From assembly GCA_963682175.1 (NCBI GenBank), contig OY821779.1, forward strand, positions 12,501-76,500: 64,000 bases of DNA, read 5' to 3'. Positions 1 through 11,604 of the stretch are shown here, piece by piece. Each line of letters begins with the position of its first letter. Within the stretch, counting starts at the first letter, position 1. The notes under the pieces were generated by a model. It did not search any database. It saw only the letters and a list, made by a program, of their open reading frames with translations, and was not told the DNA's origin. A program made the position numbers and the translations under genes. Origin of the DNA: Triglochin maritima. Taxonomy: Eukaryota; Streptophyta; Magnoliopsida; Alismatales; Juncaginaceae.

Positions 1-383
1 CCCTAAAACCCTAAACCCTAAAACCCTAAAACCCTAAACCCTAAACCCTAAACCCTAAACCCTAAACCCTAAACCCTAAACCCTAAACCCTAAACCCTAA
101 ACCCTAAACCCTAAACCCTAAACCCTAAACCCTAAACCCTAAACCCTAAACCCTAAACCCTAAACCCTAAACCCTAAACCCTAAACCCTAAACCCTAAAT
201 AAACCCTAAACCCTAAACCCTAAACCCTAAACCCTAAACCCTAAACCCTAAACCCTAAATAAACCCTAAACCCTAAACCCTAAACCCTAAACCCTAAACC
301 CTAAACCCTAAACCCTAAACCCTAAACCCTAAACCCTAAACCCTAACCCTAAACCCTAAACCCTAAACCCTAAACCCTAAACC
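1..383 (+). repeat. Terminal telomere array, plant-type CCCTAAA repeat
   Basis: About 54 head-to-tail copies of the 7-bp plant telomere unit, C-rich strand on the plus strand, as expected at the left end of a chromosome. Variants are few. CCCTAAAA units lie in the first 40 bases. An 11-bp unit CCCTAAATAAA occurs twice, near 196 and 256, exactly 60 bp apart, which suggests a duplicated block. A 6-bp CCCTAA lies near 343. The array stops at CCAAGTGAAG (about 382-391). Confidence 0.97.
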
Positions 384-1305
384 AAGTGAAGAAGATGATG
401 TCAACTACTCAACCACACAAATGGTTAAAATCCAAGGAAGGAGGGAAGAAGTAAATTTGGAAGAAGAAGTCACACGTCTCATGAAAAAAAGTAACATGAA
501 GAAAAAGGAAGCCATTGTAGAAGCACGAAAACAACATATTTTTTGGAAAAAAATGGATGCAGCTGATGGAAAAGGAGATTCTGAATTTGACAAGGAAATG
601 GAGAAATCAGACACTACTCAATCTGATTTGCAGCAAGAGGATAAAGAAGAAGAAGATTTTGAAAGTGAAGACTCAAATGTGGATAATGCAAAAGGAAATC
701 AAGAAGAAAGTGAATATGAGCCTGAAATTTCTTTGAAAGAAATGCTGAAAACTCCCCTACAGGTGCAGCTCTAGCCAAGATCTCAAAGACTTCATATGCG
801 CAAGGCTTCATTTTGATTATTGAAGGTAAAATCTCATGTGAATCACGGCTTAACTTCTCAGTTTCGCAAAACATGTTCAACCCCAAGCTTAACCAACGTG
901 AACAACACAAGCCCACGTAAACAGTGATTGTTGCTCAATTTTGAGGTATAATTCTCAAGTGGTGCAAGGTTAATTCTTCATTTGATGCCAACAGGTGAAC
1001 AGTAATCGTGGAGATTAATCCACGTGAACAGGACATGAGGTTTACTCATCCCAGCAGTTTTTGAGCTTAGCCCACTTTTCCTTATTTTATTCTTCCTTTA
1101 AATCCAATAGGCCAATGTTAGATAAAAGCCCATAGATAGAAATACTTATACAGATTAGATAATGCGTCTGCAAGCCCAATAGCTTGGTTTTCTTTAGAAT
1201 TCCATTTCACACATTATGTAAGATGTGTTGGGCTTATATGACCCACACACAAATAGGCTACATACTTGTAATTTCTTTTGCTAAGAAATGAAAGGTTTGG
1301 TTTTA
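384..1305 (+). other. Cassette A: A-tract-ended insert between telomere blocks
   Basis: Non-telomeric DNA bounded on both sides by CCCTAAA repeat. The left end joins the repeat directly. The right end is a run of eight A that merges into CCCTAAA at about 1306. The 5' part is an open reading frame with no stop back to the junction; the rest is non-coding. The last 100 bases (shared words TGTTGGGCTT and GACCCACACAC, then TTTCTTTTGCTAAGAAATGA) match the end of cassette D at 3262-3361, so the two share a source. The layout resembles a 5'-truncated reverse transcript with poly(A). I do not recognise the source element. Confidence 0.7.
385..777 (+). CDS. 5'-truncated ORF fragment, acidic/lysine-rich, unknown
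   Basis: The frame containing the ATG at 421 stays open upstream to the telomere junction near 384 and stops at 775-777, so this looks like an inner or C-terminal piece of a longer protein rather than a complete gene. From 421 it encodes 118 codons. Residues 5-45 are rich in Lys, Arg and Glu and could form a helix; residues 55-105 are strongly acidic (DKEEEDFESED); the end reads SLKEMLKTPLQVQL. There are no catalytic or membrane motifs and I do not recognise a family. A retroelement gag-like or host fragment are both possible. Confidence 0.35.
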
Positions 1306-1379
1306 AAAAAAACCCTAAACCCTAAACCCTAAAACCCTAAACCCTAAACAAACCCTAAATAAACCCTAAACCCTAAGCG
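1306..1379 (+). repeat. Interstitial telomere block 2
   Basis: Mixed 7-8 bp CCCTAAA/CCCTAAAA units with two degenerate units (AACAAACCCTAAAT). It lies between the A-tract of cassette A and the start of the eL38 cassette, and is more degenerate than the terminal array. Confidence 0.9.
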
Positions 1380-1870
<491 letters not shown>

Positions 1871-1872
<2 letters not shown>

Positions 1873-2000
1873 AAAAAAACCTAAACCCTAAAAAACCCTA
1901 AACCCTAAACCCTAAAACCCTAAACCCTAAATAAACCCTAAACCCTAAACCCTAAACAACCCTAAACCCTAAACAACCCTAAACCATAAACCCTAAAAAT
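1871..2000 (+). repeat. Interstitial telomere block 3
   Basis: About 17 CCCTAAA-type units, several degenerate (CCCTAAACAA, CCATAAA). The last unit runs into the satellite through shared bases: CCCTAAAAATGAAA against the satellite's GCTAAAAATGAAA. That is an overlap of about a dozen bases at the join. Confidence 0.9.
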
Positions 2001-2911
2001 GAAATATCAAAAAATATGTCTTCGAACGCATCAGTTTAACATTTTCGTCGTATAAAATCAATTTGTGTCATCAAACCTCTCAAAACATAAAGAAATAACG
2101 ACATTTTTTAAAACTGAGTTTTTTTACTGAAATTCGTGTGACCTTTGGCTTTTTGCTAAACATACAATATCAAAAAATCTTTCTTCAAACGCATCAGTTT
2201 AACATTTTCGTCGTATAAAATTCATTTGTGTCATCAGAGCCCCGAAAAAATAAAGAAATAGCGACATTTTTACAAACTGAGGGATTTTACAGAAATTCGT
2301 GTCCCGTAGCCTATGGTATTTTGCTGAAAATGAAATATCAAAAAATCTGTCTTCGAAAGCATCAGTTTAACATTTTCGTCAAATAAAATTCATTTGTGTC
2401 ATCAAACCTCTCAAAAAATAAAGAAATTCGTGTGCTATAGCCTTTGGTTTTTTTGCTAAAAAATGAAATATCTAAAAATCTATTTTCGGACGCATGAATT
2501 TAACATTTTCGTCGGTAAGGATTCATTTGTATCCTCATCCATTAAATTACGGAAATTCGTGTGCTATAGCCTTTGGTTTTATTCGAAAAAAGAAAATATG
2601 TAAAAATCTCTTTTCAGACGCATCAGTTTAACTATTTCGTCGCTAAGGATTCATTTGTATCATCAGACCACTCCAAAAATAATGAAATAGTTATATTTTT
2701 AAAATCTGAGGGTTTTACCGAGATTCGTGTGCTATATAGCCTTTGGTTTTTTGCTTAAAAACCCAATATCGAAAAATTTACCCTCGGGAGCATCAGTTTA
2801 ACATTTTCGTCGTATAACATTCCTTTGTTTCATCAGACCCCTCGAAAAACTAAGAAATAACGACACTTTTAAAAACAAAGGGATTTTACAGAAATTCGTG
2901 TGCTATTATTG
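1998..2911 (+). repeat. Subtelomeric satellite, distal segment
   Basis: First block of the AT-rich tandem satellite. Spacing between successive copies of the marker GAAATTCGTG or its variant is 163, 131, 129, 168 and 171 bp, so monomers are about 165 bp with some shortened by an internal deletion of about 35 bp. Conserved words are GCATCAGTTTAACATTTTCG and TAGCCTTTGGTTTTTTGCTA. It ends abruptly inside a monomer at GCTATTATTGTG. Confidence 0.93.
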
Positions 2912-3361
2912 TGCGCAAGGGTTCATTCTGATTTTGATTTGAGATCAAAGGAAACATGAGCAAGTAGTGTAAATAATTCACTATGCTAGAATTTACACAG
3001 GTGCAAGAACCAGTCCACAGGACCAGTGTCCGAGCATTTAGCCATAGAAGCCAAGCCTTGGTGGGCAGACTTCAAGGGCCCATCTGCTGCTGAATTTCTT
3101 CAGCCCACTAAGAGATACATGGATCAGTAGTTGGGCCTGAGAGCCCATTAGCACAGTTTTCTTTTAAAAGCAGCACAAAACATACAGATAGGACACAGCA
3201 GTTGGGCCTGCGAGCCCACTAGCACAGTTTTGATTTTAAAAAATACCTATAGACCCATATGATGTAAGGTGTGTTGGGCTTCTATGACCCACACACCAAA
3301 AAGATACACACTTGTTATTTCTTTTGCTAAGAAATGAAAATTTGGTTGGTCAAAAAAAAAA
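2912..3361 (+). other. Cassette D: A-tract-ended insert, relative of cassette A
   Basis: Starts at GCGCAAGGGTTCATTCTGAT, which matches cassette A near 797. It ends with the same terminal 100 bases as cassette A followed by a run of nine A and then telomere repeat. It holds an internal near-duplicate (TTGGGCCTG-GAGCCCA-TAGCACAGTTTT) at about 3133 and 3203. No ORF of note. Its left edge abuts satellite rather than telomere repeat. Confidence 0.7.
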
Positions 3362-3470
3362 CCTAAACCCCAAAAAAACCCTAGACCCTAAACCCTAAAC
3401 CATCTAAACCCCAAACCCTAAATAAACCCTAAAATAACCCTAAACCCTAAAAAACCCTAAACCCTAAAAA
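3361..3470 (+). repeat. Interstitial telomere block 4 (most degenerate)
   Basis: CCCTAAA units mixed with CCCCAAA, CCCTAGA and CATCTAAA variants, about 15 units. It joins the satellite at CCCTAAAAATTGAGTG, again with a short A-rich overlap. Degeneracy rises from the terminal array inward, as expected if inner blocks are older. Confidence 0.88.
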
Positions 3471-6400
3471 TTGAGTGTTTTTAACGAGACTCGTGTGCTA
3501 TAGCCTTGGTTTTTTGCTAAAAAGGAAATTTCGAAAATGTTTTTTCGAACTCATCAGGCTAACTCTATCGTCCTATAAAATCCATTTGTCTCATCAGTGA
3601 CAAATGGAGGTATTTTACTGAAATACCTGTGCTATAGCCTTTGATTTTTGCTAAAAAATGAAATATCAAAAAATTTGTCTTCGAACGCATCAGTTTAACA
3701 TTTTCGTCGTATAAAATCAATTTGTGTCATCAGACCTCTCAAAACATAAAGAAATAGCGTCATTTTTAAAAATTGAGTCTTCCAACTGAAATTCGTGTGA
3801 CCTTTGGTTATTTGCTAAAAATACAATATCAAAAAATCTTTCTTCGAACTCATCAGTTTAACATTTTCGTCGTATAAAATCTATTTGTGTCATCAGAGCC
3901 GCGAAAAAATAAAGAAATAGCGACATTTTTAAAAACTGTGGGATTTTACAGAAATTCGTGTCCTGTAGCCTATGGTATTTTGCTAAAACTGAAATATCAA
4001 AAAATATGTCTTCGAACGCATAAGTTTAACATTTTCGTCGTACAAAATCAATTTGTGTCATCGAACCTCTTAAAACATAAAGAAATAACGACATTTTTTA
4101 AAACTAAGTCTTTTTACTGAAATTCGTGTGACCTTTGGTTTTTTGCTAAACATACAATATCAAAAAATCTTTCTTCGAACGCATCAGTTTAACATTTTCG
4201 TCGTATAAAATTCATTTGTGTCATCAGAGCCCCGAAAAAATAAAGAAATAGCGACATTTTTACAAACTGAGGGATTTTAGAGAAATTCGTGTCCTGTAGC
4301 CTATGGTATTTTGCTGAAAATGAAATATCAAAAAATCTCTCTTCGAAAGCATCAGTTTAATATTTTCGTCGAATAAAATTCATTTGTGTCATCAAACCTC
4401 TCAAAAAATAAAGAAATTCGTGCGCTATAGCCTTTGGTTTTTTGCTAAAAATGAAATATCTAAAAATCTATTTTTGGACGCATGAATTTAACATTTTCGT
4501 CGGTTAGGATTCATTTGTATCATCGTCCATTCAAATTACGGAAATTCGTGTGTTATGGCCTTTGGTTTTATTCGAAAAAAGAAAATATGTAAAAATCTCT
4601 TTTCAGTCGCATCAGTTTAACCATTCCGTCGCTCAGGATTCATTTGTATCATCAGACCACTCCAAAAATAATGAAATAGTTTTATTTTTAAAAGCTGAGG
4701 TTTTTACCGAGATTCGCGTGCTATATAGGCTTTGGTTTTTTGCTTAAAACCCCAATATCGAAAAATTTACCCTCGGGAGCATCAGTTTAACATTTTCGTC
4801 GTATAACATTCCTTTGTTTCATCAGACCCCTCGAAAAACTAAGACATAGCGACATTTTTAAAAACTAAGGGATTTTGCAGAAGTTCGTGTGCTATTATTG
4901 TGATTTTTAGCTAAAAATGAAATATCTAAAAATCTTTTTTCGGACGCATTAATTTAACATTTTTGTCGGTAAGGATTAATTTGTATCACCATCCACTCAA
5001 AACTAATGAAATAGCGATATTTTTAAAAGCTGGGTTTTTTTACGGAAAATCGTGTGCTATAGCCTTTGGTTTATTGCTAAAAAAACAAATATCTAAAAAT
5101 CTCGGTTCGAACGCATAAGTTTAACCATTTCGTACTTAAGGATTCATTTGTATCATGTGACTACTCAAAAATAATGAAATAGTGATATTTTTAAAAACTA
5201 AGGTTTTTACCGAAATTCATGCGCTATAGCCTTGGTTTTTTGCTAAAAACCCAATATCAAAAAATTTACCTTCAGGAGCATCAATTTAACATTTTCGTCG
5301 TAAAAAATTCATTAGGGTCATCAGACCCCTCAAAAAATTAAGAAATAACGACATTTGTGAAAACTAAGAGATTTTACAGAAATTCGTGTGCTATTATTGT
5401 GGTTTTTAGCTAAAAATGAAATATCTAAAAATCACTTTTCGGACGCATTAACTTAACATTTTCGTCGATAAGGATTAATTTGTTTCATCATCCATTCAAA
5501 AACAAATGAAATAGTGATATTTTTAAAAGCTCAAGGTTTTTACAGAAATTCTTGTGCTATAGCCTTTGGTTTATTGCTAAAAAAAGAAATATATAAAAAT
5601 TTCTGTTGGGACGCATAAGTTTAACCATTTCGTCCCTAAGGTTTCATTTGTATCATAAAACTACTCAAAACATAATGAAATTGTGATATTTTTAAAAAAC
5701 GAGTGTATTTAACGAGACTCGTGTGTTATAGCCTTGGTCTTTTGCTAAAAAAGAAATTTCAAAAAGCTTTTTTCGAACTCATCAGTTTAACTCTATCGTC
5801 CTATAAAATCCATCTGTCTCATCAGTGACAAATGGAGGTATTTTTCTGAAATACCTGTGCTATAGCCATTGATTTTTGCTAAAAAATGAAATATCAAAAA
5901 ATCTGTCTTCGAACGCATCAGTTAAACATTTTCGTCGTATAAAATCAATTTGTGTCATCAGACCCCTGAAAACAGAAAGAAATAGCGACATTTTTAAAAA
6001 GTGAGCCTTCTTACTGAAATTCGTGTGACCTTTGGTTTTTTGCTAAAAATACAATATCAAAAAATCTTTCTTCGAACTCATCAGTTTAACATTTTCGTCC
6101 TATAAAATCCATTTGTGTCATCATAGCCCAAAAAAAATAAAGAAATAGCGACATTTTTGAAAACCGAGGGACTTTACAGGAATTTGTGTCCTGTAGCCTA
6201 TGGTATTTTGCTAAAAATGAAATATCAAAAAATTTGTCTTCAAACGCATTAGTTTAACATTTTCGTCAAATAAAATTCATTTGTGTCATCAAACTTCTCA
6301 AAAAATAAAGAAATTCGTGTGCTATAGCCTTTGGTTTTTTGCTAAAAAATGAAATATCTAAAAATCTATTTTCGGACGCATGAATTTAACTTTTTCGTCG

Positions 6401-9400
6401 GTAAGGATTCATTTGTATCATCATCCATTCAAATTACAGAAATTCGTGTGCTATATAGCCTTTGGTTTTGTTGGAAAAAAGAAAATATGTAAAAATCTCT
6501 TTTGAGACGCATCAGTTTAACCATTCCGTCGCTAAGGATTCATTTGTATCATCAGACCACTCCAAAAATAATGAAATAGTTATATTTTTAAAAGTTGAGG
6601 TTTTTACCGAGATTCGCGTGCTATATAGCCTTTGGTTTTCGCTTAAAACCCCAATATCGAAAAATTTACCATCTGGAGCATCAGTTTAACATTTTCGTCG
6701 TATAACATTCCTTTGTTTCATCAGACCCCTCGAAAAAGTAAGAAATAACGACATTTTTGAAAACTAAGAGATTTTACAGAAATTCGTGTGCTATTATTGT
6801 GATTTTTAGCTAAAAATGAAATATCTAAAAATCTCTTTTCGGACGCATTAGTTTAACATTTTCGTCGGTAATGATTAATTTGTATCACCATCCACTCAAA
6901 AACTAATGAAATAGTGATATTTTTAAAAACTGGGGGATTTTACGGAAAATCGTGTGCTATAGCCTTTGGTTTATTGCTAAAAAAGAAATATCTAAAAATC
7001 TTGATTCGAACGCATAAGTTTAACCATTTCGTACTTAAGGATTCATTTGTATCATGAGACTACTCAAAAATAATGAAATAGTGATATTTTTAAAAACTAA
7101 GGTTTTTACCGAAATTCGTGCGCTATAGCCTTGGTTTTTTGCTAAAAAGGAAGTTTCGAAAATCTTTTTTCGAACTCATCAGTTTAACTCTATCGTCCTA
7201 TAAAATCCATTTGTCTCATCAGTGACAAATGGTGGTATTTTACAGAAATACCTGTGCTATAGCCTTTGATTTTTGCTAAAAAATGAAATATCAAAAAATC
7301 TGTGTTCGAACGCATCAGTTTAACATTTTTTTCGTATAAAATCAATTTGTGTCATCAGACCTCTCAAAACATAAAGAAATAGCGACATTTTTTAAAACTG
7401 AGTCTTATTACTGAAATTCGTGTGACCTTTGGTTTTTTGCTAAAAATACAATATCAAAAAATCTTTCTTCGAAGTCATCAGATTAACATTTTCGTCATAT
7501 AAAATCAATTTGTGTCATAAGAACCCCGAAAAAAATAAAGAAATAGTGACATTTTTGAAAACTGAGGGATTTTACAGAAATTTTTGTCCTGTAGCCTATG
7601 GTATTTTGCTAAAAATGAAATATCAAAAAATATGTCTTCGAACGCATCAGTTTAACATTTTCGTCGTATAAAATCAATTTGTGTCATCAGACCCCTGAAA
7701 ACAGAAAGAAATAGCGACATTTTTAAAAAGTGAGCCTTCTTACTGAAATTCGTGTGACCTTTGGTTTTTTGCTAAAAATACAATATAAAAAAATCTTTCT
7801 TCGAACTCATCAGTTTAACATTTTCGTCGTATAAAATTCATTTGTGTCATCAGAGCCCCGAAAAAATACAGAAATAGCGTCATTTTTAGAAACTGAGGGA
7901 TTTTACAAAAATTCGTGTCCTGTAGCCTATGGTATTTTACTAAAAATAAAATATGAAAAAATCTGTCTTCAAATGCATCAGTTTAACATTTTCGTCGAAT
8001 AAAATTCATTCGTGTTCTATAGCCTTTGGTTTTTTGCTAAAAAATGAAATATCTAAAAATCTATTTTCGGACACATGAATTTAACAATTTTGTCGGTAAT
8101 GATTCATTTGTATCATCATCCATTCAAATTACGGAAATTCGTGGCTTTTGGTTTTATTCGAAAAAAGAAAATATGTAAAAATCTCATTAGTATCATCAGA
8201 CCTCTCAAAAAATTTAAAATAACGACATTTTTGAAAACTAAGAGATTTTACAGAAATTCGTGTGCTATTATTGTGGTTTTTAGCTAAAAATAAAATATCT
8301 AAAAATCATTTTTCGGACGCATTAATGTAACATTTTCGTTGGTAAGGATTAATTTGTATCATCATCCACTCAAAAACTAATGAAATAGTGATATTTTTAA
8401 AAGCTGGGGGTTTTTACGGAAATTCGTGTGCTATAGCCTTTGGTTTTATTCGAAAATAGAAAATATGTAAAAATCTCTTTTCAGACGCATCAGTTTAACC
8501 ATTCCGTCGCTAAGGATTCATTTGTATTATCAGACCACTCCAAAAATAATGAAATAGTTATATTTTTAAAAGCGGGTGGTTTTTACGGAAATTTGTTTGC
8601 TATAGCATTTGGTTTATTGCTAAAAAAAGAAATATCTAAAAATCTCTGTTCGGACGCATAAGTTTAACCATTTCGTCCCTAAGGATTCATTTGTATCATG
8701 AGACTACTCAAAAATAATGAAATAGTGATATTTTTTAAAACTGAGGTTTTTAACGAGACTCGTGCGCTATAGCCTTGGGTTTTTGCTAAAAAACCCAATA
8801 TCGAAAAATTTACCTTCAGGAGCATCAGTTTGACATTTTCGTCGTAAAAAATTCATTATTGTCATCAGACCCCTCAAAAAATTTAGAAATAACGACATTT
8901 TTGAAACTAAGAGATTTTACAGAAATTCGTGTGCTATTATTGTGGTTTTTAGCTAAAATGAAATATCTAAAAATCACTTTTCGGATGCATTAACTTAACA
9001 TTTTCGTCGGTAAGGATTAATTTGTATCATCATCCATTCAAAAACTAATGAAATAGTGATATTTTTAAAAGCTCAGGGTTTTTACGGAAATTCTTGTGTT
9101 ATAGCCTTTGGTTTATTGCTAAAAAAGAAATATCTAAAAATCTCTGTTCGGACGCATAAGTTTAACCATTTCGTCCCTAAAGATTCATTTGTATCATAAA
9201 ACTACTCAAAACATAATGAAATAGTGATATTTTTAAAAACCGAGTGTTTTTAACGAGACTCGTGTGCTATAGCCTTGGTTTTTTGCTAAAAAGGAAATTT
9301 CGAAAATCTTTTTTCAAACTCATCAGTTTAACTCTATCGTCCTATAAAATCCATTTGTCTCATCAGTGACAAATGGAGGTATTTTACTGAAATACATGTG

Positions 9401-9540
9401 CTATAGCATTTGATTTTGCTAAAAAATGAAATATCAAAAAATCTGTCTTCGAACGCATCAGTTTAACATTTTCGTCGTATAAAATCAATTTCTGTCATCA
9501 GACCTCTCAAAACATAAAGAAATAGCGACATTTTTTAAAA
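3471..9540 (+). repeat. Subtelomeric satellite, main array, left part
   Basis: About 6 kb of head-to-tail monomers near 165 bp. Several monomer types alternate: one with GTGACAAATGGAGGTATTTT, one with CTATTATTGTG, one with TATTCGAAAAAAGAAAATAT, one ending GTCCTGTAGCCTATGG. This gives a higher-order pattern. Short open frames inside recur with the monomers, differ by frameshifts and are not genes. The array ends at ATTTTTTAAAA where a Copia leader piece is joined. Confidence 0.95.
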
Positions 9541-10509
9541 TGTTTTTCAAAGCATTGTTTGGGATTCTAGATGATTGATAAACTAGGTTGTATAGTTTAT
9601 AGCAATATTGTGTGCATGGATGCTCGAGTTGTCTTTGCAGGAATTGTGAGTTTATATGTTCCAAATCAACGCCTATGAATGTTTGTAATTATTATTATAG
9701 AGGGGCTTATTTCATGTAAAAGCCAAATTCTCTCTTTCTATCTTTAGATAATTGCATTGCATTTGAGAGGTTTTACATAGGACTTGCACTAGTCGGTTTT
9801 TATCGAATGTGAGGAGCATGTTTATTTTCTGTAAAATCTACATCTCCGGTGCAAGAGGAAGTTGCCGCTGTAGCGCATCGATCGAGGATCGAGGATCGGG
9901 GATCGAGGATCAAGGATCAAAGGGAACATATAAATTCACACGATGTGGATTGTGTGAAGGGTTTAATTTCTGTTTTTAATCTTGCTATGCATGTGATGAA
10001 TGTGTTGAATGTTAGGATGTGTATGAATGATAATATGCATGATAACTTAAAATTCAAAATCACATGTTAATATATGAAATTGTCCAACAAAATTAAGAGT
10101 AATTTTCCTTCTTATTTCATCCACTAGCAGCCATCTATCGAGGGATACTCTGCTCGCCCTTAACGGGAGATAACTCCCTTTATCTTTGGGATAATGGGAG
10201 ATATAATGGTTACCTATTGTTGTGTCACGATTAAATATATGAGGTGCGTTTCACCCTAGTGAACCACAAGTATGTTTAGTTGTGAATACAATGGATAAAC
10301 GTATCTCGTATCAAATGAAAATAAGTTTTCTTAACATTACCTAGAGCCCTCGCTCGGTTTTGGGAAAAAGTTTTTCTTACGAGGATAGGTCATATTCCCT
10401 CATAATTAAAATGACAAGAATCACAAGAGTTTGAAGATGCTAATGTTGCTAAAATTTAAAAAGGGTTGTGATTAGAAAATGTTTTTCTTACCTTGATATT
10501 GTAATGTAT
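9541..10509 (+). mobile_element. Copia leader fragment inserted in satellite
   Basis: About 970 bp that reads as the reverse complement of 17600-18570, the untranslated leader between the primer binding site and gag of the minus-strand Copia element. Both ends are internal to the leader: no LTR, primer site or gag comes with it. Flanks on both sides are satellite. It contains a small GATCGAG/GATCAAG tandem repeat near 9885-9925. Each junction shows a few shared bases: AAAA on the left and TATT on the right. Confidence 0.85.
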
Positions 10510-11084
10510 TGCTAAAAAAAGAAATATCTAAAAAACTCGGTTCGAACGCATAAGTTTAACCATTTCGTCCTTAAAGATTCATTTGTATCATGAGACTACT
10601 CAAAAATAATGAAATAGTGATATTTTTAAAAACTAAGGTTTTTACCGAAATTCGTGCGCTATAGCCTTGGTGTTTTGCTAAAAAGGAAGTTTCGAAAATC
10701 TTTTTTCGAACTCATCAGTTTAACTCTATCGTTCTATAAAATCCATTTGTCTCATCAGTGACAAATGGAGGTATTTTACTGAAATACCTGTGCTATAGCC
10801 TTTGATTTTTGCTAAAAATGAAATATCAAAAAATCTGTGTTCGAACGCATCAGTTTAACATTTTCTTCGTATAAAATCAATTTGTGTCATCAGACCTCTC
10901 AAAACATAAAGAAATAGCGACATTTTTAAAAACTGAGTCTTATTACTGAAATTCGTGTGACCATTGGTTTTTTGCTAAAATTACAATATCAAAAAATCTT
11001 TCTTCAAACTCATCAGTTTAACATTTTCGTCTTATAAAATCCATTAGTCATCAGAGCCCCGAAAAAATAAAGAAAGAGCGACAT
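10510..11084 (+). repeat. Subtelomeric satellite, short segment
   Basis: About 3.5 monomers of the same satellite, including the GTGACAAATGGAGG and TCTTATTACTGAAATTCG variants. It breaks off inside a monomer at CGACATTTTTTAAATT where the truncated LTR begins. Confidence 0.92.
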
Positions 11085-11480
11085 TTTTTAAATTAAAATT
11101 CATATATTTGGAGATCCAAATTGATTTTTCTTTAGAACTTCTCCAAAATAATATTTTGGTAATTTAATTTGCATTCGGGTCCTCGGCTTTTTTTGAAATT
11201 AAGTCCCTGGCTACTTTTGTGCTTAGGTCTTTGGTCTTTTTGTAATTAGGTCTTTGAATGCTTTTATGCTTGGATGGACTTCCATTTGAATCCCGATAAT
11301 CTTGACTTAGTCTTTATGATAGAAATGAGTCTTTTGCATGCGTTTTTGCTCGGGATATGGGTAATTTGAATTCAGGTCCCTGTATTCTGTAAATAAGACT
11401 AAACACATACCTTAGTAGCATTTATTGATATAAAACTAATATAAATGAAAGACATATGATGCAATGTATGCAATGCATCA
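11085..11480 (-). mobile_element. Truncated LTR, same family as the solo LTR at 52926
   Basis: Reverse complement of the first roughly 390 bp of the 1.2 kb LTR at 52926-54135. Its true terminus is kept at 11480 (GCATCA, complement of TGATGC) and abuts a Copia gag fragment exactly. The other end was lost where it meets satellite. This suggests an element inserted into the plus-strand Copia gag and a later deletion removed the rest, including that Copia's 5' LTR. Confidence 0.8.
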
Positions 11481-11604
11481 AAGACCAAGAGAACCAAGTT
11501 CACGGTCTTATGCTAGCATCCATGGGTGACTCGCTTCAAGCGAAATACTTGGATTCAAAACCCAAGAAGACCATGGAGGCTTTGTCTAAGATGTTCATGG
11601 ATAG

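Noticed and set aside
2573..8661. Several 60-75 codon frames sharing KRKYVKISFQTHQFN in the satellite
   Set aside because: They recur with the tandem monomer, differ by frameshifts and have no conserved start or stop.
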